This document shows, piece after piece, positions 17,780 through 25,615 of a stretch of DNA of 64,000 nt. The notes under the pieces are model-generated. The model saw only the letters and a list, made by a program, of their open reading frames with translations. It made no database searches and was not told the DNA's origin. A program made the position numbers and the translations under genes. Source of the stretch: Pseudomonadaceae bacterium (lineage in GTDB: Bacteria > Pseudomonadota > Gammaproteobacteria > Pseudomonadales > Azotimanducaceae); the NCBI GenBank assembly GCA_024743175.1, contig JANSXA010000006.1, positions 186,001 through 250,000 on the forward strand, written 5' to 3'. Within the stretch, counting starts at the first letter, position 1; every line of letters begins with the position of its first letter.

Positions 17780-18210
17780 TGTTGTGCGAAGCTAGTTGAG
17801 TCGTTACCAGCAACCAAGATGTGGTCTAAAAGTCGAACATCAACAACTTTCAAAATCTCTTCCAGTTGTTCTGTTAATGCCACGTCTGACCGACTTGGCT
17901 CGGCGACGCCTGAGGGGTGGTTGTGTGCAATTATTACCGCAGATGCGTTGGACAGAAGAGAAGCCTTTACAAGCTCACGCGGATAGACATTTGCCCTGTC
18001 GATCGTACCGAAGAACAGTTCCCGATACTCAATCAGTTGATGGCGACTGTCCAAGAACATTACGGCGAAGACTTCTCTTTCAGAAGCTGAGAGCTTTAGT
18101 TTTAGGAAGTTTGTTGCGTCGCTATTGTTTGTAATCTGGGTGGATTTGACGGTCAAGCGAGAAGCTAGAATCTCTAGGGCTTGGTCGATAATTTGATCTT
18201 CTTTGGTCAT
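17767..18210 (-). CDS. radC: RadC family protein (JAB/MPN domain)
   Basis: A 147-aa protein that is essentially the MPN domain alone. It has the metal-binding signature HNHPSGVAEPSRSD (H-x-H-x7-S-x2-D) and the upstream FLDSRHQLIEYRELFFGTID typical of RadC. Chromosomal RadC usually has an additional N-terminal HhH region; short forms like this are typical of phages and islands. The molecular role of RadC is unsettled. The ATG at 18210 is chosen because AGAGGA lies 8 bases upstream; an in-frame TTG at 18234 is less likely. It is transcribed from a strong promoter with an operator-like palindrome. Confidence 0.88.
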   Translation of the reverse strand: MTKEDQIIDQALEILASRLTVKSTQITNNSDATNFLKLKLSASEREVFAVMFLDSRHQLIEYRELFFGTIDRANVYPRELVKASLLSNASAVIIAHNHPSGVAEPSRSDVALTEQLEEILKVVDVRLLDHILVAGNDSTSFAQQGLI

Positions 18211-18257
18211 CAGTTTTCCTCTGGTTTCGCACAATCCGTAGTGGATGGCATAAATAA

Positions 18258-18287
18258 ATATTAGGCCATAATGGCCTAATAAGTCAA
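18258..18287 (-). promoter_or_regulatory. Sigma70-type promoter with 21-bp palindromic operator, upstream of radC
   Basis: On the minus strand TTGACT (18282-18287) and TAATAT (18258-18263) are separated by 18 bases. The spacer and the first bases of the -10 are covered by a perfect palindrome at 18260-18280 with 10-bp arms ATTAGGCCAT / ATGGCCTAAT around one central base. A protein bound there would block RNA polymerase, so repression of the radC-HTH operon is likely. The repressor may be the HTH protein or the phage repressor. Confidence 0.65.
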
Positions 18288-18312
18288 GTGTAATCTGATG
18301 CTTTGGTTGTTC

Positions 18313-19863
18313 TTACAACAATTCTGGTTTTACGTTCATACCCGCGTTGTCTTCGATCAAACCATTCTTCCGCAGCGTCGACATACCAGTGTTCCAATGA
18401 CCGCCTCGTGGTTGCATCTCAAGAACGGCTGCGAGCTGCTCTGGGGACATGCCCGGCTGATCTCGGATAGCTGCAAACATCTTGGCGGCCGGCTGCGGCA
18501 GGTTTTGTTCCAGAAGATCTGCAGGGCAGGTGGCTTCTCCCACCGTTGGTGGTGAAAGTAGAGTAACCAATCCGCCGTCTTCGTATACGACCTCATCTTC
18601 TATCAAACGCTTTTTGGTTGTGTTGAAATGCCCGCCTCGAGCCTTGCGCCCACACATTGCACAGAGTGCGGCCCAGGTAAGCCTAACTGGCCAGATCCGT
18701 GCTGCGACTTCAACGAGTGGATCCTGTTTCCCAGCTGACGGTGGTCGAGGTTTTGAAGCCGTTGACACAGGTTTGGGTGATGGTTCCTGATCCACTGGCT
18801 TCGTATCTTCAATGTGCTCCTTGTTAAGCCTATGGAAGTTATCGATGCTAGCTGCAGCTATGCCAATCGAATCGGAGAACTCATCGACTCGCCTCCGAAC
18901 GTCATCCAGATCCGCTAACAGCTTCTCTAACCCTTTAAAGGTGACGCGAACCATTGGTGGTGGTGGGGCAGCTTTAGTCTTTTTTGCTGGTGCCTCCGGA
19001 GGCGTAAACATTTTGTTCAGCGCTGCGACATCGATGTCGGCAAAATTAACCGGCTCGATGACCTGGTCGTTTTCTTCCGGAGTCCGGCCGGCATCGAACG
19101 TTTTGTTGGGAGGGAAGTCGACGAGCTCCAGGACGTCCTGTTCTGGATCCCACACCCAACCCTGGCCGCGCTTTAACTTGGCCAGCGATTGCATGACCTC
19201 ACGCTCGTTTTCTTTGCTGGCGTTATCGCTGATCCAGTCCTGGATGGCTTTTCGATCCTGGGGCCCAATTAGTTTCATAGCGATCAGCGTGTTGGCCTGG
19301 GTTAACACGTTTTTATGCAGTATCGCCGGCCGTTGAGTGATCATCATCACTCGAAAACCCTTTTTACGACCCAACCGAACAATGACCTCCATGCGATTGA
19401 GAAGCTTCTTAGTTTCTGACATGGGGTTCTGTGGGCTGAACTGATCCGCCTCATCGATGACGAGGTGCAGAGCAGTGCGATTGTCTTTGTAGATGTTCTC
19501 TGCAAACCCGATCATGAATTTGATCTGGTCTGTCTTAAACCATTCGGATACGTCGACAACGCAGGGTAAATTTTCCTTCGCTATGAATTGAGCAACCTGA
19601 GGACCAGAAGCAGGCGTAATCTCTACGTCCGCATGCCGGCCGCCGAGCACAGCTACCGGAAGACCCGGTCCTTTTCCTGAGACGCTCGCTTTCAATCCCC
19701 ACCAGTCGCCGCCCGGGTCGATTACGCATACACGCCGACCATCGCGAATTAGCCTTTCTACGAACCCTTTGGCCGTATAACTCTTTCCGGATCCAGTCTT
19801 ACCTACGATCGCAATGTGCTGGCTAAGCGAAGAGTCATTGATTATTGATTTACGTTGGCTCAT
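18313..19863 (-). CDS. HerA/VirD4-like ATPase with duplicated C-terminal winged helices
   Basis: A 516-aa P-loop ATPase. Walker A GKTGSGKS is at residues 21-28, Walker B LHLVIDEAD at about 132-140 and a sensor-like TQRPA at 176-180, an arrangement seen in HerA/DUF87 translocases. After a Pro-rich linker and a helical segment come two similar units near residues 425-460 and 480-510, each with RGGH(F/W)NT followed by L(R/I)..GLIED-like text, which read as tandem winged helices. The ATG at 19863 follows GGAGG; an earlier in-frame start would read into the divergent promoter. It probably pumps or remodels DNA; a defence role is possible. Confidence 0.8.
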   Translation of the reverse strand: MSQRKSIINDSSLSQHIAIVGKTGSGKSYTAKGFVERLIRDGRRVCVIDPGGDWWGLKASVSGKGPGLPVAVLGGRHADVEITPASGPQVAQFIAKENLPCVVDVSEWFKTDQIKFMIGFAENIYKDNRTALHLVIDEADQFSPQNPMSETKKLLNRMEVIVRLGRKKGFRVMMITQRPAILHKNVLTQANTLIAMKLIGPQDRKAIQDWISDNASKENEREVMQSLAKLKRGQGWVWDPEQDVLELVDFPPNKTFDAGRTPEENDQVIEPVNFADIDVAALNKMFTPPEAPAKKTKAAPPPPMVRVTFKGLEKLLADLDDVRRRVDEFSDSIGIAAASIDNFHRLNKEHIEDTKPVDQEPSPKPVSTASKPRPPSAGKQDPLVEVAARIWPVRLTWAALCAMCGRKARGGHFNTTKKRLIEDEVVYEDGGLVTLLSPPTVGEATCPADLLEQNLPQPAAKMFAAIRDQPGMSPEQLAAVLEMQPRGGHWNTGMSTLRKNGLIEDNAGMNVKPELL

Positions 19864-19936
19864 TTGTTCCTCCGTTCCTAGTGGATTTTCTTTTGGTGCA
19901 ATGTTTGGCACCCTCAGCGCTAAAGAAGGAGGTTTT

Positions 19937-20605
19937 ATGGAAACTTCGGCGGTAGAAAAAAAAGAGTGCAAAGCGTGTTTCGATCAAATCGATAGCAGGG
20001 CGAAAATATGTTCCTGCTGCCAAGCCCATCAAGGAATTATCGGCTGGTTCGCTAGAGTAGGAGTTGTTATCGGTGTTTTTGTGGCTGTTATTGGTGCTTT
20101 CGTCACTTTGACGAGTACCTACTTCACGAACAGTGACAGGATTGCTGCTGGAGATATTCTTGCAGAGGTCACCCAAACGCGTGCGGAGATAGAAAGGACG
20201 CGTAACGACCTTGAAAAGCAGGAGTTTGGTGGCGGAGTGAATTGGACTATGGAGGAGTTGGCGCACAGTTTCAGGACGTGTGATTCTCGAATATCTCGAG
20301 AGCTGTGCATATATTCGACGCAAAGAGTTCCCCGGGCTTTTCGTACGCTCGTAAATCATTCGATGTACAAGAGCAAAAGCGAGTTTCGCCATGCAATGGA
20401 GGTATCCGTATGTACGGCAGATTCGAGTGAAGATCGGAAAACGATAGTGATGCAAGATCTCTATGATGTTCTTCAAGGCAGGTATATTGAGAGAACATCT
20501 GAATGGCTTCGACAGTTGAGCGATGCACACGAACAAGAATTCTTGGATAACGTGGCCTCGATATCTGAAAATGTTATTAAACTCTGTCCTAACGTGTTGC
20601 TGTAA
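19937..20605 (+). CDS. Zinc-ribbon single-pass membrane protein, prophage accessory gene
   Basis: A 222-aa protein. An AAGGAGG site directly upstream fixes the ATG at 19937. The N-terminus has a zinc-ribbon-like pair, C11-x2-C14 and C25-x2-C28, followed by a membrane helix at about residues 36-63 (VGVVIGVFVAVIGAFVTLTS), a short coiled-coil region (ILAEVTQTRAEIERTRNDLE) and a helical C-terminal domain with a few Cys residues. It is divergent from the HerA-like gene and is the last prophage gene before attR. No family recognised. Confidence 0.72.
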   Translation: METSAVEKKECKACFDQIDSRAKICSCCQAHQGIIGWFARVGVVIGVFVAVIGAFVTLTSTYFTNSDRIAAGDILAEVTQTRAEIERTRNDLEKQEFGGGVNWTMEELAHSFRTCDSRISRELCIYSTQRVPRAFRTLVNHSMYKSKSEFRHAMEVSVCTADSSEDRKTIVMQDLYDVLQGRYIERTSEWLRQLSDAHEQEFLDNVASISENVIKLCPNVLL

Positions 20606-20806
20606 GCATCGGTTCAGATTGAAAGCGATTACCGATTTACCTCGGGGCCAGTTTTGTGGCAGTTGGGTAGCAAGGATGTGGGTGAGGCCGATTCGTGGCT
20701 TGCACCCTGTATGCATGGCGCTACAACCCGCTTTGCTCTGTTGCGTTAGATCAGTGGCACTGGTGTTAAACCATTGATTTACATGACTTTTGAGGTGGCG
20801 CCTAAT
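20606..20806. other. Phage-side attachment arm, no gene seen
   Basis: About 200 bp between the last prophage gene and the tRNA fragment. No gene, repeat or strong promoter is seen here. It is presumably the phage arm of the attachment site. A long minus-strand frame crosses it but is an antisense artefact. Confidence 0.5.
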
Positions 20807-20852
20807 CTTGCCAAGGTTGAGGTCACGAGTTCGAGCCTCGTTACCCGCTCCA
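20806..20852 (+). other. attR: 3' fragment of tRNA-Gly(GCC)
   Basis: The stretch from the anticodon loop (TTGCCAA, anticodon GCC) through the T arm (GAGTTCGAGCCTC) to TACCCGCTCCA matches the 3' half of bacterial tRNA-Gly(GCC). The expected 5' half (acceptor strand GCGGGTA, D arm) is absent to the left, and the 5' anticodon stem no longer pairs (TAATC against GGTTG). This is the displaced 3' end left by integration into the tRNA gene; the restored tRNA should lie at attL. It cannot act as a tRNA. Confidence 0.88.
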
Positions 20853-20854
20853 AT

Positions 20855-20888
20855 TAAAAAAGCCCGGTTTAACCTCCCGGGCTTTTTT
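20855..20888 (+). terminator. Rho-independent terminator after the tRNA-Gly fragment
   Basis: A run of A, then AGCCCGG, an 8-base loop, CCGGGCT and a run of six T. The stem is GC-rich at its base and the flanks are A/T runs, so it may work in both directions. It is probably the original terminator of the tRNA-Gly transcript, now serving the prophage end. Confidence 0.85.
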
Positions 20889-20923
20889 GTGTCCGGCAGT
20901 AAAAGCAAGGCACAATAGGTTCC

Positions 20924-21691
20924 ATGCAAAGATCTATCTCAGACTGGGGCGGTAACATTGTTGCTCTGCTTGTTGTCCTGATTGCCAACACCCTTGCCAA
21001 CGCGGTACCCCTGGGTGGCCAGACGACCGGCGAAATATCCGATAAATATCCTTCCCTGTTCACCCCGGCAGGCTATGTCTTTTCTATCTGGGGCCTGATC
21101 TATCTGATGCTGCTGGTTTTTATTGTCTGGCAGGCATTACCCGCGCAACGTGGTAGCTCGTTGTTGAAAACATTGCGGGTTCCTTTCCAGCTCAGCTGTC
21201 TGTTTAATGCCGCGTGGATCTTTGCCTGGCACTACGATCAGCTTTTCCTGTCTATTGCGATCATGCTGGGTCTGCTGTGGATGCTGGTCAGCATCTACCT
21301 CCGACTCAACCTCGAACGTACGCCCGCAAGCCTGCTCGAACGTACTGTTCTGTATCTGCCTTTCAGTCTGTATACCGCCTGGATCAGTGTTGCGGTGATC
21401 GCCAATGCCAGTGCTATTCAGATCAACTATGGCTGGGAGGATGCCGCGTTCAGTCCGTTAACCTGGACTGTCGTGAAACTGGCGGTTGCCGGTACGCTGG
21501 CAGTTGGCGTTCTGTTTCGCTTTCGCGACCCTGTGTGGGTGCTGGTTCTGGTCTGGGCGAGTTTTGGCATAGCATCCAGGCACGCGGACACGCCTGTGGT
21601 GTATGGTGCAGCGCTGCTGTTAGGTGTGCTGGGTCTTGGCCTGGTAGCACTGCAGCTGGGGTGGTCTTTCAGTCGAGCAAAGACGGGTTAA
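20924..21691 (+). CDS. TspO/MBR-related tryptophan-rich membrane protein
   Basis: A 255-aa, very hydrophobic protein with about seven predicted membrane segments. The block SLFTPAGYVFSIWGLIYLML and the later FNAAWIFAWHYDQ resemble the PxGxxFxxWxxIY and N..W...F motifs of the TspO/MBR family and related tryptophan-rich sensory proteins, which bind tetrapyrroles in some bacteria. It is longer than classical five-helix TspO (about 160 aa), so it belongs to the extended group. It is the first chromosomal gene after attR and its stop abuts the next start. Confidence 0.72.
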   Translation: MQRSISDWGGNIVALLVVLIANTLANAVPLGGQTTGEISDKYPSLFTPAGYVFSIWGLIYLMLLVFIVWQALPAQRGSSLLKTLRVPFQLSCLFNAAWIFAWHYDQLFLSIAIMLGLLWMLVSIYLRLNLERTPASLLERTVLYLPFSLYTAWISVAVIANASAIQINYGWEDAAFSPLTWTVVKLAVAGTLAVGVLFRFRDPVWVLVLVWASFGIASRHADTPVVYGAALLLGVLGLGLVALQLGWSFSRAKTG

Positions 21692-22345
21692 TTGTTCGTG
21701 TCAGACGCAGATAAAAACACACCCGCCTCCCATAAAAACAAATGGGATGAACGTTATCGGTCCACGTCACTCACCTGGTCTGCACAACCTAATGCCCTGT
21801 TTGCTGAGATTGTTAAAGATTTACCGCCGGGTAAGGCGCTGGATGTCGCCTGTGGCGAAGGTCGGCATGCCTCATGGTTGGCGGAACGAGGCTGGCAGGT
21901 TACCGCTGTGGATTTCTCTACTGTCGGGCTCGCCAAAGCACAACAGATTGCGCAGCAGCGCGACCTCGATGTGTGCTGGCTGGAACACGATGTGACAACC
22001 CCGATGGATAACCTGGGCATCTTCGATCTGGTGGCGGTGATCTTCCTGCACACGGATCCGCGCAGTCGAGAACTCTGGTTTGCTCACGTCAGAAGCTGTG
22101 TGGCGCCAGGTGGGTTGCTGGTTTACATCGGCCATGATCCAGACAATATTGGCCGTGGCAGCGGCGGTCCGGATCGACCTGAGGTTCTGCCGGATGCGGG
22201 TGAGCTGGCGGGTTTGCTGCCCGGCTTTGAAATCCTCAGAGCAGAGACTGTGGAGCGGCCGGTGACCGCTGAGCCCGGTCATGATCACCACAGTCAGGGT
22301 ACTGCTCTGGATACCGTGGTTGTGGCGCGGCGCCCTGCAGATTAA
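21692..22345 (+). CDS. Class I SAM-dependent methyltransferase
   Basis: A 217-aa protein with motif I ALDVACGEGRHASWLAERGW, motif II VTAVDFS and a motif IV-like FDLVAVIFLH, typical of small Rossmann-fold methyltransferases of the Methyltransf_11/25 type. The substrate is unknown; a C-terminal His pair (GHDHHSQGT) is conserved in tellurite-resistance-like (TehB-like) members, which may indicate a related enzyme. It begins with TTG directly after the previous stop; a GTG at 21698 is an alternative start. Confidence 0.82.
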   Translation: MFVSDADKNTPASHKNKWDERYRSTSLTWSAQPNALFAEIVKDLPPGKALDVACGEGRHASWLAERGWQVTAVDFSTVGLAKAQQIAQQRDLDVCWLEHDVTTPMDNLGIFDLVAVIFLHTDPRSRELWFAHVRSCVAPGGLLVYIGHDPDNIGRGSGGPDRPEVLPDAGELAGLLPGFEILRAETVERPVTAEPGHDHHSQGTALDTVVVARRPAD

Positions 22346-22369
22346 CAAAGTGATATTCAGGAGACAGCT

Positions 22370-23629
22370 ATGACGGTTTACAGCAATGAACTTAATCTTG
22401 TCTACACCGCATCGTCTGCAGAGTCGTTGCCACTGTTTGATGCGGCATTAACGTCGTATCTTGGTGCCCGCACAGACGTCATGGAAATTCTGGATGGTCT
22501 GCGCGGTACGGACCCGGATATGTTCATGGGTCAGGTGTTCCGCGGCTATCTGTTGAAACTTGCCGGACATCCCCAGTTTGTTGCGCCACTGGCAGATCTG
22601 ATTAACAGCCTTGAAGCGCAGGCGTCAGCGTTGTCGGTCACCAGCCGGGAACAAACGCACCTTAAGGTGCTGCAACTCTGGATCGAAGATCAAAGTGCTG
22701 CTGCATTGTCGCTGCTTGAGCAGCTGCTGTTGCAACACCCACTGGATATGCTGGCTTTACGCATTGCGCACTATCTGCATTTTTATGAGGGCAGCGGTGC
22801 TGCCATGAGTGCATCCACCGAGCGGGTGCTGAACGCCTGGCCGAAGGATCATCCCCATTTTCCCTACCTGCAGGGTATGCATGCTTTTGGTCTGGAAGAA
22901 TGTGGTGACTATGATCAGGCCTTGGCGTTGGGGCAGGACGCGGTGCAGGCCAACAGCCAGGATATCTGGGCGACCCATGCGGTGGCTCATGTGTATGAAA
23001 TGCTGGGAGAGTATGAGCAGGGCAACAACTGGCTGACAGAAACCGAACCGGGATGGCGTGACACAAACAATTTCCGTTACCACGTCATCTGGCACCAGGC
23101 CCTGTTCAGTCTGGGTCTTGGAGATCATGACAGAGCGTTGGCTATTTATGATCAGCAGCTGGCAGACAGCATAAACGACGATTTTTATCTGGATGTCTGT
23201 AACAACGCGGCGCTGCTGTGGCGTCTGGAGTTCCTGGGTGTGGACGTCGGCCAGCGCTGGCAGCCGCTGGTGGACATTTGCGCCGCTCACATAAAAGATC
23301 GCGAACTGTTGTTTGCAAATCTGCATTATCTGATACCCCTGGCGGTGACGTCAGCCCCAGCGCTTGAACCCGCTCTTGAGAACTTTTCCGATTGGGCTCA
23401 GGGCTCAACAGGCCAGGCGGTTTTATGCCGTGAAGTCGGTTTGCAGCTGGCTCAGGCTGTTGCCCAGGCACCGCAACAACCCGGCGCTGCGCTGGATTGC
23501 CTGCTTGCGGTCAAAGACGAAACCTATCGTATAGGGGGCAGCAAAGCCCAGCGTGATCTGTTCCGCCTGCTGGGTAGACACGCTGCGAAACAGAGCCATC
23601 GAGAAGAGCTCCTGTCCCAGTTAAGCTGA
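22370..23629 (+). CDS. TPR protein of the TTC38-like family
   Basis: A 419-aa helical repeat protein starting at an ATG with an AGGAGA site. TTC38-like features include HLKVLQLWIEDQSAAALSLL, a HPLDMLALRIAHYLHFYEG block, WATHAVAHVYEMLGEYEQG and RYHVIWHQALFSLGLGDHD. TTC38-like proteins are soluble scaffold-like repeats with no established reaction. It lies between the methyltransferase and a protein kinase in the same direction, with short gaps, so one transcript is likely. Confidence 0.82.
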   Translation: MTVYSNELNLVYTASSAESLPLFDAALTSYLGARTDVMEILDGLRGTDPDMFMGQVFRGYLLKLAGHPQFVAPLADLINSLEAQASALSVTSREQTHLKVLQLWIEDQSAAALSLLEQLLLQHPLDMLALRIAHYLHFYEGSGAAMSASTERVLNAWPKDHPHFPYLQGMHAFGLEECGDYDQALALGQDAVQANSQDIWATHAVAHVYEMLGEYEQGNNWLTETEPGWRDTNNFRYHVIWHQALFSLGLGDHDRALAIYDQQLADSINDDFYLDVCNNAALLWRLEFLGVDVGQRWQPLVDICAAHIKDRELLFANLHYLIPLAVTSAPALEPALENFSDWAQGSTGQAVLCREVGLQLAQAVAQAPQQPGAALDCLLAVKDETYRIGGSKAQRDLFRLLGRHAAKQSHREELLSQLS

Positions 23630-23690
23630 AGCTGGCCAGCTACCTGGCACATTGCTACATTGTCGTGGTTGGATTCAGGTACAGCCGCGC

Positions 23691-24659
23691 ATGCTAAATT
23701 TCCCACAACCACCAAAAAGCTACAGCCACGTTTTTCTGGAGGACACTGACCGTCCGCTGGCGGAAAAACTCAATCCGAATATGCGTTACGCGATGTTTTC
23801 CACCATTGCGACCGGTGGCAAATCGCTGATCAAAACCTGCAAAGACTTACACCTGTCCAGGATAGTCTGTTACAAAACGCTGCGTCCTGAATTTGCCAAG
23901 GATGAAATAGAGCAGCGCAGACTGTTGCGGGAGGCTCGGGTGTCGGCGATGTTGCAGCACCCGAATACGGTGCCAACCTACGAGTTGGGACGTGATCGCG
24001 CGGGTAACTATTACTTCACCATGAAACTTGTGCATGGTTATACGCTGCGGGAGATTCTGGATTTCCGTGAGCGATACGACTTAACTCAGCTGGTAGATGT
24101 GATTGTGCAGATCTGCCACGCGTTGGAATATGCGCATAGCCACGGTGTTGCGCACAGAGACATCAAGCCGGAGAACATACTGGTAGGCCCGTACGGTGAG
24201 GTGTTGTTGCTGGATTGGGGGCTGGCCAAGGTCTGGAATGCGGACGGATCGACTAACGCAGAAGTTGCTCAGATCGATCTCGACCCTGCTGCTAATCCGT
24301 CGATGACTTCCAGGGGGGCGCTGCAGGGCACAGCGTCCTACATGTCGCCGGAGCAAATTCAAAGAAATCCGAACATTGATGCGCGCACAGACGTTTACAG
24401 TATCGGCGCCGTTTTGTATGAAATTCTCTGTGGTTCGACAACTTCAGGTCTTGATAAAATTGAGCAGATTGTTAATGCAACCCTGAATGAAGAGCCCCCG
24501 AAACCCTCAACATTGAGTGCAACCCACATACCTGCACTGTTGGAATATGCCTGCATGCAGTGCCTGCAGAAAGATCCGGACAAACGTCTGGGCTCTATCT
24601 CGGAATTGCTGCGTCTGTTGCAGGAAGAATGGCAAGCCGATCTTGTACCCCCTGAATAG
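23691..24659 (+). CDS. Serine/threonine protein kinase, Hanks type
   Basis: A 322-aa soluble kinase. Catalytic features: ATP-binding Lys62 (VCYKTL), alpha-C Glu near residue 81, HRDIKPEN at 155-162, DWG at 175-177 in place of DFG, and SPEQ in the activation segment. The glycine-rich loop is weak (ATGGKSLIK). No membrane helix or PASTA domain follows; the protein ends soon after the kinase domain. The ATG at 23691 is preferred over an earlier TTG. It lies next to a TPR protein that could be a partner or substrate. Confidence 0.88.
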   Translation: MLNFPQPPKSYSHVFLEDTDRPLAEKLNPNMRYAMFSTIATGGKSLIKTCKDLHLSRIVCYKTLRPEFAKDEIEQRRLLREARVSAMLQHPNTVPTYELGRDRAGNYYFTMKLVHGYTLREILDFRERYDLTQLVDVIVQICHALEYAHSHGVAHRDIKPENILVGPYGEVLLLDWGLAKVWNADGSTNAEVAQIDLDPAANPSMTSRGALQGTASYMSPEQIQRNPNIDARTDVYSIGAVLYEILCGSTTSGLDKIEQIVNATLNEEPPKPSTLSATHIPALLEYACMQCLQKDPDKRLGSISELLRLLQEEWQADLVPPE

Positions 24660-24671
24660 ACAGGAGTTGTT

Positions 24672-25595
24672 TTGAAAATCTGGCAGATACTGATTGCGGT
24701 AGTTGTGCTCGTTCTGGTTGCAGGCGCTGGCTATCTCTATACCCAGGTACGTGCCCTGGAGGTTGAGCAACTCAGTGATGATCTCTGGGTATTGCGCGGT
24801 TTTGGCGGTAACACTGCTGTGCTTAAAACCCGCGCGGGCACGGTTGTGGTCGACACCATGACGCTTGGCATTCAGGGCGATCATATCCGTGAAACAGCGC
24901 GTGCACTCACCGGTATGCCCACGGTGATGATCATCAACACACACTATCATCTTGATCATACCCACGGTAATCCTGCGTTTGAGCCAGGCACCCGGGTACT
25001 GTCTACGGAGCGCACGTTGCAGTATCTGCACACAGTGGATGGTGATTTCTGGCAGGGTGGTGCCGCTGAACTGATGCCTAACGAAACTTTTTCAGATCGG
25101 CAAACACTGTTTGTTGGCGATAAAAAGATCGAGCTGGTACACCCTGGTCCCGGGCATACGGATGGCGATCTGGTGGTCATTTTTGTTGACGAAGGGGTGG
25201 CTCATCTGGGCGACCTGTTTTTCAACGGCCACTATCCCAACATCGATCTGGAGGCGGGTGGCACGGTGCAGGCATGGCCGACAACACTGGATAACGTGCT
25301 TGCGCTTAATTTTGATCGGGTTATTCCCGGCCATGGGGCGACCACCGATCGAAACGGCATCCGGACGTTTCAGCGCTTTCTGCAGCAGTTAGGAGATATC
25401 GGTGAGCAGGCTGCGGCGGAAGACTGGACGCTGGAACAGGTCAGATCAACGGCCATGCTGACCGAAGATGCCGGCTATGAGCCAATTGAATTTATTGTCT
25501 CTCTGGGCCTCGACCGCGGCTTTGTGCTGCAACGCGCCTGGGAAGAGGCCACCGGACAATTTGTCAGGCACCTCGATACTGCAGGTGCCCGTTAA
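24672..25595 (+). CDS. Exported/anchored metallo-beta-lactamase-fold hydrolase
   Basis: A 307-aa protein with an N-terminal membrane segment (residues 4-24) and an MBL-fold core: the metal site THYHLDHTHG gives His91, His93, Asp95 and His96, with a later HPGPGHTDGDLVV and PGHGATTD. The family includes many periplasmic hydrolases, and B3-like beta-lactamases share the fold, but nothing indicates drug hydrolysis here. The start is a TTG preceded by CAGGAG, 12 bases after the kinase stop. Confidence 0.82.
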   Translation: MKIWQILIAVVVLVLVAGAGYLYTQVRALEVEQLSDDLWVLRGFGGNTAVLKTRAGTVVVDTMTLGIQGDHIRETARALTGMPTVMIINTHYHLDHTHGNPAFEPGTRVLSTERTLQYLHTVDGDFWQGGAAELMPNETFSDRQTLFVGDKKIELVHPGPGHTDGDLVVIFVDEGVAHLGDLFFNGHYPNIDLEAGGTVQAWPTTLDNVLALNFDRVIPGHGATTDRNGIRTFQRFLQQLGDIGEQAAAEDWTLEQVRSTAMLTEDAGYEPIEFIVSLGLDRGFVLQRAWEEATGQFVRHLDTAGAR

Positions 25596-25615
25596 GCTGC
25601 TGTCAGGCCTGTTAC

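Larger units (their letters stand above)
1..20852. mobile_element. Right part of a lambda-like siphovirus prophage, ending at attR
   Basis: Contiguous phage structural genes in lambda order (portal, protease/capsid, tail proteins, tape measure, tail tip, J-like) run from the left edge to about 15050. Accessory genes, mostly on the minus strand, follow. The right boundary is set by a 3' half of tRNA-Gly(GCC) ending at 20852 that has no 5' half, as expected where a phage has integrated into a tRNA gene. Chromosomal genes start at 20924. The left end, terminase, integrase, repressor and lysis genes are not in the window. Confidence 0.93.

Noticed and set aside
19850-20929. A 359-codon open frame on the minus strand across the attR region
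   Set aside because: It runs antisense to the zinc-ribbon gene, which has an AAGGAGG site and a coherent domain order, and through the tRNA-Gly fragment and its terminator. The text GNEARTRDLNLGK comes from the antisense of the tRNA T arm and is a known false-translation signature.
22757-23326. A 189-codon minus-strand frame inside the TPR gene
   Set aside because: It is antisense to a gene with clear TPR-like repeats and an AGGAG start; composition is that of a shadow frame.
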